Source: Streptomyces sp. ISL-36
GTDB taxonomy: Bacteria > Actinomycetota > Actinomycetes > Streptomycetales > Streptomycetaceae
Length of the DNA stretch: 64,000 nucleotides
Assembly: GCF_018614205.1 (NCBI RefSeq)
Contig: NZ_JAGGOS010000013.1
Location: forward strand, 1-64,000
Direction: 5' to 3'
Shown here: positions 19,426-29,034 of the stretch, in pieces
How positions within the stretch are numbered: the stretch's first letter is position 1
Layout: each line of letters begins with the position of its first letter
Notes under the pieces: model-generated
What the model was told of the DNA's origin: nothing
Database searches by the model: none
Seen by the model: only the letters and a program-made list of their open reading frames with translations
Position numbers and translations under genes: made by a program

Positions 19426-20505
19426 ATGTCTCAGAACCCCAGTGCCGCAGGCGGCGCCAGCTACGCGAGCGCGGGCGTCGACATCGAAGCGGGCGACCGC
19501 GCTGTCGAGCTCATGAAGGAGTGGGTGAAGAAGACCCAGCGACCCGAGGTCCTCGGTGGCCTCGGCGGCTTCGCCGGCCTCTTCGACGCCTCCGCTCTCA
19601 AGCGCTACGAGCGTCCGCTGCTCGCCTCCGCCACCGACGGTGTCGGCACGAAGGTGGACATCGCCCGCCGGCTCGGCGTGTACGACACGATCGGTCACGA
19701 CCTGGTCGCGATGGTCATGGACGACATCGTCGTCTGCGGCGCCGAGCCGCTCTTCATGACCGACTACATCTGCGTCGGCAAGGTCCACCCCGAGCGGGTC
19801 GCCGCCATCGTCAAGGGCATCGCCGAGGGCTGCGTCCTGGCCGGCTGCGCCCTGGTCGGCGGCGAGACCGCCGAGCACCCCGGCCTGCTGGGCCCGGACG
19901 ACTTCGATGTCGCCGGCGCCGGTACGGGCGTGGTCGAGGCGGACCGTCTGCTCGGCCCGGATCGCATCCGTACGGGTGACGCGGTGATCGCGATGGAGGC
20001 CTCCGGCCTTCACTCCAACGGGTACTCGCTCGTCCGCCACGTGCTCTTCGACCGGGCCGGCATGCGGCTCGACCAGCGCGTCGACGAGCTCGGCCGGACC
20101 CTGGGCGAGGAGCTCCTGGAGCCGACCAAGATCTACTCGCTGGACTGTCTGGCGCTCACCCGCACGGCCGAGGTGCACGCCTTCAGCCACATCACGGGTG
20201 GCGGGCTCGCCGCCAACCTGGCGCGGGTCATCCCGGACGGGCTGCACGCCACGGTCGACCGTTCGACCTGGGCCCCGGGCGCGATCTTCGACCTGGTCGG
20301 CAAGGCCGGACAGGTGGAGCGCCTGGAGCTGGAGAAGACCCTGAACATGGGCGTCGGCATGATGGCCGTCGTTCCGGCGGAGTCTGTGGAGGTGGCCCTG
20401 GCCACGTTCGAGGACCGCGGGGTCGAGGCGTGGGTCGCGGGCGAGATCACCGAGCGCGGCGACCGCACGACGGGTGCGGAGCTGGTCGGGGACTACGCGA
20501 AGTAG
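19426..20505 (+). CDS. purM: AIR synthetase (phosphoribosylformylglycinamidine cyclo-ligase)
   Basis: 359 residues. It closes the imidazole ring using ATP to give AIR. Conserved segments: SATDGVGTKVDIA, AMVMDDIVVCGAEPLFM, ALVGGETAEHPG, ASGLHSNGYSLVR and HITGGGLAANLARV. The ATG at 19426 is the best start, since the frame upstream of it lies within purF. It is co-transcribed with purF and ends at a 16-bp hairpin shared with the convergent DUF3073 gene. Confidence 0.97.
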   Translation: MSQNPSAAGGASYASAGVDIEAGDRAVELMKEWVKKTQRPEVLGGLGGFAGLFDASALKRYERPLLASATDGVGTKVDIARRLGVYDTIGHDLVAMVMDDIVVCGAEPLFMTDYICVGKVHPERVAAIVKGIAEGCVLAGCALVGGETAEHPGLLGPDDFDVAGAGTGVVEADRLLGPDRIRTGDAVIAMEASGLHSNGYSLVRHVLFDRAGMRLDQRVDELGRTLGEELLEPTKIYSLDCLALTRTAEVHAFSHITGGGLAANLARVIPDGLHATVDRSTWAPGAIFDLVGKAGQVERLELEKTLNMGVGMMAVVPAESVEVALATFEDRGVEAWVAGEITERGDRTTGAELVGDYAK

Positions 20506-20603
20506 GACACACGCGGGCCGTACGTCCGGAGGCGACTCCGGCTGCGGCCCGCTCCTGCGCGGGCAGCGCGTACGCAGGCCGCAGCGCATACGCACGCGGG
20601 CAG

Positions 20604-20645
20604 CACAGAAACCCGGTCCAGGGATCCCCGGACCGGGTTTCTGTG
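20604..20645. terminator. Bidirectional terminator, purM / DUF3073 gene
   Basis: Perfect 16-bp stem (CACAGAAACCCGGTCC at 20604-20619, with 20630-20645) and 10-nt loop between convergent genes. Confidence 0.82.
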
Positions 20646-20668
20646 TGAGCACCGCTCTCGTTAAGAGG

Positions 20669-20926
20669 TCAAGCGCGACGCTGGGAGGACGTGTCGGGAC
20701 CGGACTCGTCGTCCTCGTCCTCGTCGTCCGTGTTGTAGAGATCCGCGTACTGCGCGTACGGGTCGTCTTCCTCGTCGTCGTCCTCGAACGGCTCGCCATT
20801 CGGCGGCTGGCTCGAAGTCGAAGCGCCCAGCTCGCTGGCCAGACGCGACAGGTCAGTCCCGCCGCTGCTGTACTTCAGCTGGCGGGCGACCTTCGTCTGC
20901 TTGGCCTTTGCCCGGCCGCGCCCCAT
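20669..20926 (-). CDS. DUF3073 family protein
   Basis: 85 residues from the ATG at 20926, with GAGGGGG upstream. The N-terminus is basic and conserved (GRGRAKAKQTKVARQLKYSS). The C-terminal half is very acidic with many Asp/Glu and a YAQYADLYN segment. This basic-acidic layout defines DUF3073, a family confined to actinobacteria. Function unknown. It is convergent with purM in many Streptomyces. Confidence 0.88.
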   Translation of the reverse strand: MGRGRAKAKQTKVARQLKYSSGGTDLSRLASELGASTSSQPPNGEPFEDDDEEDDPYAQYADLYNTDDEDEDDESGPDTSSQRRA

Positions 20927-21235
20927 GGCTCGACCCCCTCGGTGACGGGGCTCGACGGCCCCAGAGTCTTGACACGCGTTCATGGTTCGGAACGGGCTCT
21001 CGGCTGAGAGACCGGTCCGTAGGGCTTCAACGGTACCTGCTTCCGTGGCCATACGGTACGCCGCACGCATCACATGACCCGGTACAGAACCATCGAGGTG
21101 CCCTGTCCTCGCTGGTCAATCGCGATTTTAACCTCTTCTTGAGGGCCGACCCGCCGACCGGGGTGAGTCATCTCTCGATTGGGGTGAACCTACAAAGTCC
21201 GCTCCGATCGCCCCGCGGGCCGGCCCTGTCAAGAA
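20927..21235. other. Intergenic region upstream of DUF3073, downstream of vdh
   Basis: 309 bp with no credible gene. It must hold the DUF3073 promoter on the minus strand. A TTGACC (plus-strand coordinates about 21115-21120) is visible there, but no clear -10 partner. No strong terminator hairpin for vdh was found. Confidence 0.4.
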
Positions 21236-22336
21236 TCAGCCGCGGCGAGCCTCCGCCATGCGCTGCTCCGCGATCCGGTCGGCGGCGGCGGCCGGCGGGA
21301 TGCCGTCCGCCTTCGCACGCGCGAATATGGCCAGCGTGGTGTCGAAGATCTTCGCGGCCTTCGTCTTGCACCGGTCGAAGTCGAAGCCGTGCAGCTCGTC
21401 GGCGACCTGGATCACGCCACCGGCGTTGACGACGTAGTCGGGCGCGTAGAGGATCCCGCGGTCGGCGAGGTCCTTCTCGACGCCCGGGTGCGCCAGCTGG
21501 TTGTTGGCCGCACCGCAGACCACCTTCGCGGTCAGGACCGGCACCGTGTCGTCGTTCAGGGCGCCGCCGAGCGCGCAGGGGGCGTAGACGTCGAGTCCCT
21601 CGACGCGGATCAGCGCCTCGGTGTCGGCGACCACGGTGACCTGCGGGAACCGGTCGGTGATCCGGCGCACCGACTCCTCCCGTACATCCGTGATGACGAC
21701 CTCGGCGCCGTCCTCCAGGAGGTGCTCGACCAGGTAGTGGCCGACCTTGCCGACGCCCGCGACGCCGACCTTGCGGCCGCGCAGGGTGGGGTCGCCCCAC
21801 AGGGTCTGCGCGGAGGCGCGCATGCCCTGGAAGACACCGAAGGCCGTGAGGACCGAGGAGTCGCCGGCGCCGCCGTTCTCGGGGGAGCGGCCGGTGGTCC
21901 ACTGGTTGGTGCGGGCCACGACGTCCATGTCGGCGACGTAGGTGCCGACGTCGCAGGCGGTGACGTACCGGCCGCCGAGCGAGGCCACGAAGCGCCCGTA
22001 GGCGAGCAGCAGCTCCTCAGTCTTGATCTTCTCCGGGTCACCGATGATGACGGCCTTGCCGCCGCCGTGGTCGAGACCGGCCATGGCGTTCTTGTACGAC
22101 ATCCCCCGGGAGAGGTTCAGCGCGTCGGCGACGGCCTCGGCCTCGGAGGCGTACGGGTAGAACCGGGTGCCGCCGAGGGCGGGGCCCAGGGCGGTGGAGT
22201 GGAGGGCGATGACGGCCTTGAGGCCGGTGGCACGGTCCTGGCACAGCACGACTTGCTCGTGGCCACCCTGCTCCGAGTGGAACAGGGTGTGCAGCACGTC
22301 AGCGGAAACGACAGGAACGCCGGTCACATCGGTCAC
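21236..22336 (-). CDS. vdh: Valine (branched-chain amino acid) dehydrogenase
   Basis: 366 residues from the GTG at 22336, with GGGAG 8 nt upstream. It oxidises valine, leucine and isoleucine to 2-oxo acids with NAD+, feeding acyl-CoA precursors. The catalytic region [15 protein letters not shown], the tract [11 protein letters not shown], the Rossmann motif [13 protein letters not shown] and [20 protein letters not shown] are typical of the Glu/Leu/Phe/Val dehydrogenase family. The Streptomyces enzyme is about 364 residues. It is divergent from the gene at 22494. Confidence 0.93.
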   Translation of the reverse strand: MTDVTGVPVVSADVLHTLFHSEQGGHEQVVLCQDRATGLKAVIALHSTALGPALGGTRFYPYASEAEAVADALNLSRGMSYKNAMAGLDHGGGKAVIIGDPEKIKTEELLLAYGRFVASLGGRYVTACDVGTYVADMDVVARTNQWTTGRSPENGGAGDSSVLTAFGVFQGMRASAQTLWGDPTLRGRKVGVAGVGKVGHYLVEHLLEDGAEVVITDVREESVRRITDRFPQVTVVADTEALIRVEGLDVYAPCALGGALNDDTVPVLTAKVVCGAANNQLAHPGVEKDLADRGILYAPDYVVNAGGVIQVADELHGFDFDRCKTKAAKIFDTTLAIFARAKADGIPPAAAADRIAEQRMAEARRG

Positions 22337-22493
22337 GGTGGTGACTCCCAAGTACGAAGCGGCGGTTAGGCGGTCCCCCCTGCGGGTGGGGGAGGACCGG
22401 TTCGGCAAGAGAGTAAGTCCTACGCGTGCGTAGATCCGCACCAGTGCTCAGGATCACCCCCCGGGGGAGTACCTCCGTGGAAGGATTCGCGAC

Positions 22494-23348
22494 ATGTCGG
22501 TCGCCTCCTCGGTCCTCGTTCCGTACGCCTCCTATCTGCGGGTGTACGAGCCGCTGGCGGCCTTCCCCGAGCCGGAGCGGGGGCACTGGGCGCAGTACGC
22601 GCGCCGGGCGGACATCCCCACGGCACAGGACGAACTGCGCCGCTCGCTCGCGGACCTGCTGCCGACCCCGCCGGTCCCGGTGCCGGTGCACGAGAGCGGG
22701 GACGCCTTCGTCGCGTACGTCGACGGCGTGGTCGTGGTCTGCCCGTGGCGGACCCGGATGCGGGGCTGGCTGGCCCTGGAGGAGCTGGCGGAGGGGGAGA
22801 GCCTGCCGCGGCCGGTGCTCGACGCCATGGTGCCGCCGGTGGTGCGGGGGCAGGTGGCGGCGGACCACGAGCGCTGGCGGGAGCGGAACCCGGACGCGCG
22901 GCCCTGGATCCGTACGTCGGTCTGGCAGGTCCCGGTGCGCTGGTTCACGCTCTTCGCGGACGAGGAGCGGGAGTACGTGCCGGGGGAGCCGGAGCGGGGC
23001 ACGGCGACGGTCTTCCGCTACCGCACGCCGATGGTCCAGGCGCGGCGCCGGCTGGCGCGGGCGCTGCGGACCCTGCGGGAGGCGATCGACGAGGGGCCGC
23101 TCACCGAGGGGCTCGTCGAGGTCGGCCGGTGGCTGGAGGAGTTCCACCCGCGCGCGCTGGTGGAGCTGGACTACGGCGGCCTGGTGCACGCCCTGTCGGC
23201 GGAGCGGCTGGCGGAGGACCGGTCGGCGGCCGACGTGGCCGAGGCGGTGGCGGCGCTGCGGGACGGCGACGGGGACGGTGCGAGCGAGGCGTACGGCCGG
23301 CTCGCGGAGCGGTGGCGGGAGGTCCGCGACCTCCAGTTCGCCAATTGA
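22494..23348 (+). CDS. Conserved hypothetical protein
   Basis: 284 residues; GGAAGGA lies about 8 nt before the ATG. Rich in Arg, Glu and Trp, with no signal peptide or membrane segment. Notable segments: VLVPYASYLRVYEPLAAF, VWQVPVRWFTLFADEEREY, RYRTPMVQARRRLARAL and ALVELDYGGLVHAL. It is found between vdh and bldC in related genomes, but I recognise no domain. The conserved place next to bldC may only reflect old synteny. Confidence 0.78.
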   Translation: MSVASSVLVPYASYLRVYEPLAAFPEPERGHWAQYARRADIPTAQDELRRSLADLLPTPPVPVPVHESGDAFVAYVDGVVVVCPWRTRMRGWLALEELAEGESLPRPVLDAMVPPVVRGQVAADHERWRERNPDARPWIRTSVWQVPVRWFTLFADEEREYVPGEPERGTATVFRYRTPMVQARRRLARALRTLREAIDEGPLTEGLVEVGRWLEEFHPRALVELDYGGLVHALSAERLAEDRSAADVAEAVAALRDGDGDGASEAYGRLAERWREVRDLQFAN

Positions 23349-23631
23349 TCATCGACAGGACCCGTCCACCTGATGTAAATGATCTTCAAGCACCTTCGAG
23401 AACCTTCGCGAACCCCGGAGAAACCTCACGGCCGGGTCGTGGGGGGACGTAGGTCCCGATCCGGGCCTTTGGCTCAAGCGTGACGGACAGCACTTACCGT
23501 GCCCTTGCGCCCATCGCCCACCCTCGTGCCAAAATAGGACAAGGAGTCCGGGGAGGGTTCCTTCCGTCCATCTTTGGGCGGAACGCTCAGCATTGCACTC
23601 TATGGGGGGTCTGAGGACTCCTGATCGCTCT

Positions 23632-23667
23632 GTGACTGATCGTCACAGGCGCGTGACTGTCCGTTAT
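23632..23667. promoter_or_regulatory. Two BldD-like operator boxes upstream of bldC
   Basis: GTGACTGATCGTCAC at 23632-23646 is a palindrome (arms extend to CTGTGAC/GTCACAG). GTGACTGTCCGTTAT at 23653-23667 is a second match, 21 bp further on. Both fit the key positions of the published BldD pattern nTnACnCWGnGTnAn (T, A, C, W, G, T, A) but not its inner C and G. bldC is a reported BldD target in Streptomyces. Binding here is inferred. Confidence 0.55.
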
Positions 23668-23849
23668 GGCATGGTCCATCGACTTCCGCCGCTGATGAAC
23701 ACCTGCGAGGGCAATTCCATCGGTTTGGCCGACGTGGCTGGACGGATGGTGTAGTTGTAGTGCCGAGGACAAGCCGTTCGTCCTATAACCGACTCGGCTC
23801 GCGTCCGCCATTTCGGGCAACGCGGGTCAAGGTGCAGAATTTAGAGGAA

Positions 23850-23871
23850 AGAACCGAGAAGGTTCGGTTCT
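23850..23871 (+). promoter_or_regulatory. Hairpin just before the bldC ribosome site
   Basis: Perfect 8-bp stem AGAACCGA/TCGGTTCT with a 6-nt loop, ending 5 nt before the CGAGGAGG of bldC. It could tune ribosome access or RNA stability. Confidence 0.45.
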
Positions 23872-23887
23872 CCCGAGGAGGCCGCTC

Positions 23888-24094
23888 ATGACCGCTCGCA
23901 CCCCTGATGCCGAGCCGCTGCTGACCCCCGCCGAGGTTGCCACGATGTTCCGTGTGGACCCGAAGACGGTGACCCGTTGGGCGAAGGCAGGAAAGCTCAC
24001 GTCCATCCGCACGCTGGGTGGGCATCGCCGGTACCGCGAGGCTGAGGTCCGCGCACTGCTGGCGGGCATTCCGCAGCAGCGCAGCGAGGCCTGA
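23888..24094 (+). CDS. bldC: Developmental regulator BldC
   Basis: 68 residues, the full size of BldC: one MerR-type winged helix-turn-helix with no effector domain. The sequence LLTPAEVATMFRVDPKTVTR followed by WAKAGKLTSIRTLGGHRRYR is essentially the family standard. BldC binds head-to-tail on direct repeats and controls entry into development and some antibiotic genes. GGAGG lies about 9 nt before the ATG. It stands alone, with a long regulated region in front and a U-tailed terminator behind. Confidence 0.97.
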   Translation: MTARTPDAEPLLTPAEVATMFRVDPKTVTRWAKAGKLTSIRTLGGHRRYREAEVRALLAGIPQQRSEA

Positions 24095-24202
24095 GGTACG
24101 CGCAACACCCCGCTTCACCGGGCATTTCCGGGTCCCCCAACTCGGACCGCCCACCCCTAGCTCTGCCGGCCGGCGCCTGCCCCAACAGGCTCTTGGTCAT
24201 CG

Positions 24203-24241
24203 ATCGCGCTGGACTCCGCCGGGTCCAGCGCGATCTTTTTT
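24203..24241 (+). terminator. Intrinsic terminator after bldC
   Basis: 12-bp stem ATCGCGCTGGAC (24203-24214) with 24223-24234 and an 8-nt loop, then C and a run of six T. A true U-tract is uncommon among the hairpins in this window. Confidence 0.85.
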
Positions 24242-24416
24242 GTGCCCGCTCGCACACCCCGGGGGCTAGTGCAATTGCACATATTAAATCGGGCGCGTGT
24301 AGGGAGGGTGTAAGTGAAGGGGTTCCACAAACTCGTTCGGTGACACCCGTCACAGTGTCGAAGTCTTGCCAAAGAACAGCCTCCCACCCCCGGGACAGAG
24401 CCCAACCCGCCGTTGG

Positions 24417-24605
24417 TCAGGGGTTGGTGGGTCTTTCGTCCTGGGAGTCGTCGGGGTCCGGGAGCTCCATGGCGAGCCGCAGCAGGCGATGGCAGACGGT
24501 GCAGTGGCGCGTGATGTGCCCGTAGCGGGACGCGGCCGCCAAATGGGCGCGCAGGAGCGCGCGTGTCTCGTGTCTCGACTCACGTGCTGCGGATGCCGCG
24601 GCCAT
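24417..24605 (-). CDS. Small DUF6274-like protein with a CxxC motif
   Basis: 62 residues from the ATG at 24605; GGAGGTGG is ideally placed upstream. The core HETRALLRAHLAAASRYGHIT is followed by RHCTVCHRLLRLAME, where CTVC could bind a metal or form a disulfide. It resembles the DUF6274 family of Streptomyces small proteins. Function unknown. It lies between the bldC terminator and tRNA-Asp. Confidence 0.72.
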   Translation of the reverse strand: MAAASAARESRHETRALLRAHLAAASRYGHITRHCTVCHRLLRLAMELPDPDDSQDERPTNP

Positions 24606-24693
24606 GCGCGACCACCTCCGGTGTGGGCCCCCGATTCCCTGATGTCTGGGGTACCGGGCGACGGGCGACGCCGTCAATACACGGGAAGGCAAC

Positions 24694-24729
24694 GAAGAAG
24701 GCCCGCACCTCACGGTGCGGGCCTTCTTC
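24694..24729. terminator. Hairpin terminator next to tRNA-Asp
   Basis: 16-bp perfect stem (24694-24709 with 24714-24729) containing GAAGAAGGCCCGCACC, right behind the encoded CCA of the minus-strand tRNA-Asp. Confidence 0.78.
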
Positions 24730-24730
24730 A

Positions 24731-24807
24731 TGGCGATCCTGACGGGACTTGAACCCGCGACCTCCACCTTGACAGGGTGGCGAGCTAACCAACTGCTCCA
24801 CAGGACC
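24731..24807 (-). tRNA. tRNA-Asp (anticodon GTC), CCA encoded
   Basis: Read from 24807: acceptor GGTCCTG, D arm with GTTGGTTAGCTC, anticodon stem CCACC/GGTGG around CTGTCAA (GTC), T loop TTCAAGT, acceptor CAGGATC, G73, then CCA at 24733-24731. The body is identical to the copy at 31394-31467. Confidence 0.95.
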
Positions 24808-24989
24808 TCGTTCGCAGCTCCGCGAAGGGGCTGCGAAGAAGACTGTACAGCAGGTCAGAGGGTCAGGTCGAACCGACGCAAGGCGCCACTCCCGACCGGG
24901 CCCCTCTGCGGCGTTTTCGGTCGTTACGGCGGTGGTGCCGGTCGCCTCGGCGGCACGGCGCCACGGTGCCTACGGTGCCTACGGTGCCG

Positions 24990-27900
24990 CTACGGTGCCG
25001 CCGCGTCGATCGCCTTCACGATTCGCTTGTCCGAGACCGGGTACGCCGTGCCCAGCGCGTGCGCGAAGTAGCTGACCCGGAGCTCCTCGATCATCCAGCG
25101 GATGTCGGTGACCTCCTTCGGCACCGGCCGCCCCTGCGGGAGCTGTTCGAGCAGCCACGCGTACTCGTCCTGCATCTCCTGGACCTTCTCCATGCGCGTG
25201 GTGTCCCGCTGGACCCCCGTCGGCATCTGCTGCAGCCGCCGGTCCACCGCCACCAGGTAGCGCATCAGGTCCGGCAGCCGCCGCAGCCCCGTCCTCGTCA
25301 CGAAGCCCGACGGCATCAGCCACGCCAGCTGCTCGCGCACGTCCGCCAGGTTGTTGATCAGGGCCAGGCTGTTCGTCGCCTTCAGACGCCGCTCGCAGGC
25401 CTGCCAGGCCGCCAGGATCTGCTGGACCTGGCCCACCGTCCGTACCGTCGTGTCGACGAGGTCGGCGCGGACCTTGTCGTACAGCTTCCGGAAGGACTCC
25501 TCGTCCCAGACCGGCCCGCCGTGGTCCGCGATCAGCCGGTCGGCCGCCGCGGTCGCGCAGTCGTCGAAGAGCGCCTGGATCGAGCCGTGCGGGTTCCGGG
25601 ACAGGGCCAGCTTCTGCTGATTGGTCAGCTTGTCCGAGGCGAACTTCGCCGGGTTCACCGGGATGTTCAGCAGGATCAGCTTCCGCGTCCCCCGCCACAT
25701 CGCCTGCGCCTGCTCCGCCTCCGTGTCGAAGAGGCGTACGGAGACGGTCTCGCCCTCGTCCACGAGCGCCGGGTACGCCTTGACCGGCTGCCCGGCCCGC
25801 CGGGTCTCGAAGACCTTGGTGAGCGTGCCGATCGTCCACTCCGTGAGCCCCGTGCGCTCCAGGGACTGCCCGGAGCCGTCCGGGCCCGCCGTGGCCGCCG
25901 CGGCGGCCTTGGAGAGCGCCTGACGGGCCTTGGGGCGCAGCTTCAGCCTGAGCGCCTCCAGATCCTTGTCCTCGGCCACCTTGCGGCGCCGCTCGTCGAC
26001 GATCCGGAAGGTGATCTTGAGGTGGTCCGGGACGCGCGACAGGTCGAAGTCGTCCGCCGTGACCGGGACGCCCACCATCCGCTGCAGCTCGCGTGCGAGC
26101 GTGACCGGCAGCGGCTCCTGCAGCGGTACGGCCGAGTCGAGGAAGCGGTCGGCGTAGTTCGGCGCGGGCACGTAGTGGCGGCGGATCGGCTTGGGCAGGG
26201 AGCGGATGAGCTCCGTGACGACCTCTTCCCGCAGGCCCGGGATCTGCCAGTCGAAGCCCTCGTCGGTGACCTGGTTGAGGACCTGGAGCGGGATGTGGAC
26301 CGTGACGCCGTCCGCGTCCGCGCCCGGCTCGAACTGGTACGTCACCCGGAACTTCAGAGGACCCTGACGCCAGGAGTCCGGATAGTCGTCCTTGGTGACC
26401 GCGCCGGCCTTCTCGTTGATGAGCATCTCGCGCTCGAAGTCGAGGAACTCCGGTTCCTCACGGCGCTTGTGCTTCCACCAGGAGTCGAAGTGCGCGCCGG
26501 ACACGACGTGCTCGGGCACCCGCTGGTCGTAGAAGTCGAAGAGCGTCTCGTCGTCGACCAGGATGTCCCGGCGGCGGGCGCGGTGCTCCAACTCCTCGAC
26601 CTCGGTGAGGAGCCTGCGGTTGTCGGCGAAGAACTTGTGGTGCGTGCGCCAGTCGCCCTCGACGAGCGCGTTGCGGATGAACAGCTCGCGCGAGGCCTCG
26701 GGGTCGATCTTCCCGTAGTTCACCTTGCGGTCCGTGACGATCGGGACGCCGTAGAGCGTCACCTTCTCGATCGCCATGACCGCCGCCTGGTCCTTCTCCC
26801 AGTGCGGCTCGCTGTACGTCTTCTTGATCAGGTGCTGGGCGAGCGGCTCGATCCACTCCGGCTCGATCTTCGCGTTGACCCGGGCCCACAGGCGGGAGGT
26901 CTCCACCAGCTCGGCGGACATGATGAAGCGCGGGGGCTTCTTGAAGAGCGCCGAGCCGGGGAAGATCGCGAACTTGGCGCTGCGGGCGCCCAGATACTCG
27001 TTCTTGGCGCCCTCCTTCACGTCCTTCATCCCGATGTGGGACAGGAGTCCGGCGAGGAGCGAGGTGTGGACGGACTGCTCGGGCGCGTCCTCTTCGTTGA
27101 CATGGATGCCCAGCTGCTTGGCGACCGTCCGCAGCTGCGCGTAGATGTCCTGCCACTCGCGGACGCGCAGGAAGTTCAGGTACTCCTGCTTGCACATCCG
27201 GCGGAAGGAGCTGGATCCGCGCTCCTTCTGCTGCTCGCGGATGTACCGCCACAGGTTCAGGAAGGCGAGGAAGTCGCTCGTCTCGTCCTTGAAACGGGCG
27301 TGCTGCTGATCGGCCTGGGCCTGCTTCTCGGCGGGGCGCTCGCGCGGGTCCTGGATGGAGAGCGCGGCCGCGATCACCATGACTTCCCGTACACAGCCGT
27401 TCTTGTCGGCCTCCAGGACCATCCGGGCCAGACGCGGGTCGACGGGGAGCTGGGAGAGCTTGCGGCCCTGCTGGGTCAGCCGCTTCTTCGGATCCTTCTC
27501 GGCCGGGTCGATCGCACCGAGCTCCTGGAGGAGCTGCACGCCGTCGCGGATGTTGCGGTGGTCCGGCGGGTCGATGAAGGGGAACTTCTCGATCTCGCCG
27601 AGGCCGGCCGCGGTCATCTGCAGGATGACGCTCGCCAGATTCGTCCGCAGGATCTCGGCGTCCGTGAACTCCGGGCGGGAGAGGAAGTCGTCCTCGGAGT
27701 AGAGACGGATGCAGATGCCGTCGGACGTACGGCCGCAGCGGCCCTTGCGCTGGTTGGCGCTGGCCTGGGAGACCGGCTCGATGGGCAGCCGCTGGACCTT
27801 GGTGCGGTGGGAGTAGCGCGAGATGCGGGCGGTGCCCGGATCGATCACGTACTTGATGCCGGGGACGGTGAGCGAGGTCTCGGCGACATTCGTGGCGAGG

Positions 27901-28928
27901 ACGATCCGGCGACCCGAGTGGGCCTGGAAGACGCGGTGCTGCTCGGCGTGGCTCAGGCGGGCGTAGAGGGGCAGGATCTCCGTGGCGCGCAGCTGCTTCT
28001 TGATCAGCGCGTCCGCCGTGTCGCGGATCTCGCGCTCGCCGGAGAGGAAGACGAGGATGTCGCCCGGGCCCTCGGACTGCAGCTCGTCGACGGCGTCGCA
28101 GATCGCGGTGATCTGGTCGCGGTCGGACTCGTCGCTGTCCTCCTCCAGGAGGGGGCGGTAGCGGACCTCGACGGGATAGGTCCGGCCGGAGACCTCGACG
28201 ATCGGCGCGTCGCCGAAGTGGCGGGAGAAGCGCTCGGGGTCGATGGTCGCGGAGGTGATCACGACCTTGAGGTCGGGGCGCTTGGGCAGCAGCTGGGCCA
28301 GATAGCCGAGCAGGAAGTCGATGTTGAGGGACCGCTCGTGGGCCTCGTCGATGATGATCGTGTCGTAGGCGCGCAGCTCGCGGTCCGTCTGGATCTCGGC
28401 GAGCAGGATGCCGTCCGTCATCAGCTTCACGAAGGTCGCCTCGGGGTTCACCTGGTCGGTGAAGCGGACCTTCCAGCCGACCGCCTCGCCGAGCGGTGTC
28501 TTCAGCTCGTCCGCGACGCGCTCGGCGACGGTACGGGCGGCGATCCGGCGGGGCTGCGTATGGCCGATCATGCCCCGCACGCCCCGGCCGAGCTCCAGAC
28601 AGATCTTGGGGATCTGCGTGGTCTTACCGGAGCCCGTCTCACCGGCGACGATCACGACCTGGTGGTCGCGTATCGCCTCCAGGATCGCGTCCTTCTTCTG
28701 GGAGACGGGCAGCTGCTCGGGGTACGTGACGGCGGGCACGCGGGCGGCACGTCCGTCGACGCGCTCCTTGGCCTTGCCGGCCTCGGCGGCGATCTCGTCC
28801 AGGACGGCCTCACGGGCCTCGGGCTTGCGGATGCGGCGGGCGCCCTCGAGACGGCGGCCGAGCCGGTGGGCGTCCCGCAGCGAGACCTCGGCCAGGACGG
28901 ACTGGAGGGCGGCGAAGGAAGTAGACAT
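24990..28928 (-). CDS. hrpA: ATP-dependent RNA helicase HrpA
   Basis: 1312 residues, close to the usual 1300. DEAH-box helicase with Walker A AGETGSGKTTQIP (near residue 96), DEAHERSLNIDFLLGY, SATIDPERFS, motif V region VLATNVAETSLTVPGI and motif VI SQASANQRKGRCGRTSDG. It is followed by the HA2, OB-fold and long C-terminal (DUF3418) regions. HrpA acts on stalled ribosomes and structured RNA. The ATG at 28928 is the natural start. It is followed on its strand by tRNA-Asp. A short repeat of CTACGGTGCC-like units surrounds its stop codon. Confidence 0.96.
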   Translation of the reverse strand: MSTSFAALQSVLAEVSLRDAHRLGRRLEGARRIRKPEAREAVLDEIAAEAGKAKERVDGRAARVPAVTYPEQLPVSQKKDAILEAIRDHQVVIVAGETGSGKTTQIPKICLELGRGVRGMIGHTQPRRIAARTVAERVADELKTPLGEAVGWKVRFTDQVNPEATFVKLMTDGILLAEIQTDRELRAYDTIIIDEAHERSLNIDFLLGYLAQLLPKRPDLKVVITSATIDPERFSRHFGDAPIVEVSGRTYPVEVRYRPLLEEDSDESDRDQITAICDAVDELQSEGPGDILVFLSGEREIRDTADALIKKQLRATEILPLYARLSHAEQHRVFQAHSGRRIVLATNVAETSLTVPGIKYVIDPGTARISRYSHRTKVQRLPIEPVSQASANQRKGRCGRTSDGICIRLYSEDDFLSRPEFTDAEILRTNLASVILQMTAAGLGEIEKFPFIDPPDHRNIRDGVQLLQELGAIDPAEKDPKKRLTQQGRKLSQLPVDPRLARMVLEADKNGCVREVMVIAAALSIQDPRERPAEKQAQADQQHARFKDETSDFLAFLNLWRYIREQQKERGSSSFRRMCKQEYLNFLRVREWQDIYAQLRTVAKQLGIHVNEEDAPEQSVHTSLLAGLLSHIGMKDVKEGAKNEYLGARSAKFAIFPGSALFKKPPRFIMSAELVETSRLWARVNAKIEPEWIEPLAQHLIKKTYSEPHWEKDQAAVMAIEKVTLYGVPIVTDRKVNYGKIDPEASRELFIRNALVEGDWRTHHKFFADNRRLLTEVEELEHRARRRDILVDDETLFDFYDQRVPEHVVSGAHFDSWWKHKRREEPEFLDFEREMLINEKAGAVTKDDYPDSWRQGPLKFRVTYQFEPGADADGVTVHIPLQVLNQVTDEGFDWQIPGLREEVVTELIRSLPKPIRRHYVPAPNYADRFLDSAVPLQEPLPVTLARELQRMVGVPVTADDFDLSRVPDHLKITFRIVDERRRKVAEDKDLEALRLKLRPKARQALSKAAAAATAGPDGSGQSLERTGLTEWTIGTLTKVFETRRAGQPVKAYPALVDEGETVSVRLFDTEAEQAQAMWRGTRKLILLNIPVNPAKFASDKLTNQQKLALSRNPHGSIQALFDDCATAAADRLIADHGGPVWDEESFRKLYDKVRADLVDTTVRTVGQVQQILAAWQACERRLKATNSLALINNLADVREQLAWLMPSGFVTRTGLRRLPDLMRYLVAVDRRLQQMPTGVQRDTTRMEKVQEMQDEYAWLLEQLPQGRPVPKEVTDIRWMIEELRVSYFAHALGTAYPVSDKRIVKAIDAAAP

Positions 28929-29034
28929 ACGGAATCCAGGATCGCACCCCGGGCCGAGAACCGGCGAACCGATTTACCGGGGCCGTGGCGGGCGGCCCGT
29001 AAGATTTCGGGCAGTCCACCCGAGAGGTCTCCCC

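Larger units (their letters stand above)
23349..23887 (+). promoter_or_regulatory. Long upstream regulatory region of bldC
   Basis: 539 bp without a gene. It contains two BldD-like boxes (23632-23667), a hairpin directly before the ribosome site (23850-23871) and a short direct repeat near 23395 (ACCTTCG twice). Several TAGNNT-like strings are present, but none pairs with a convincing -35, so the start point is unclear. Confidence 0.6.

Noticed and set aside
24951..24997. Repeated TACGGTGCC units as a CRISPR or regulatory array
   Set aside because: Units of about 9-12 bp without spacers at the end of hrpA; simple slippage repeat.
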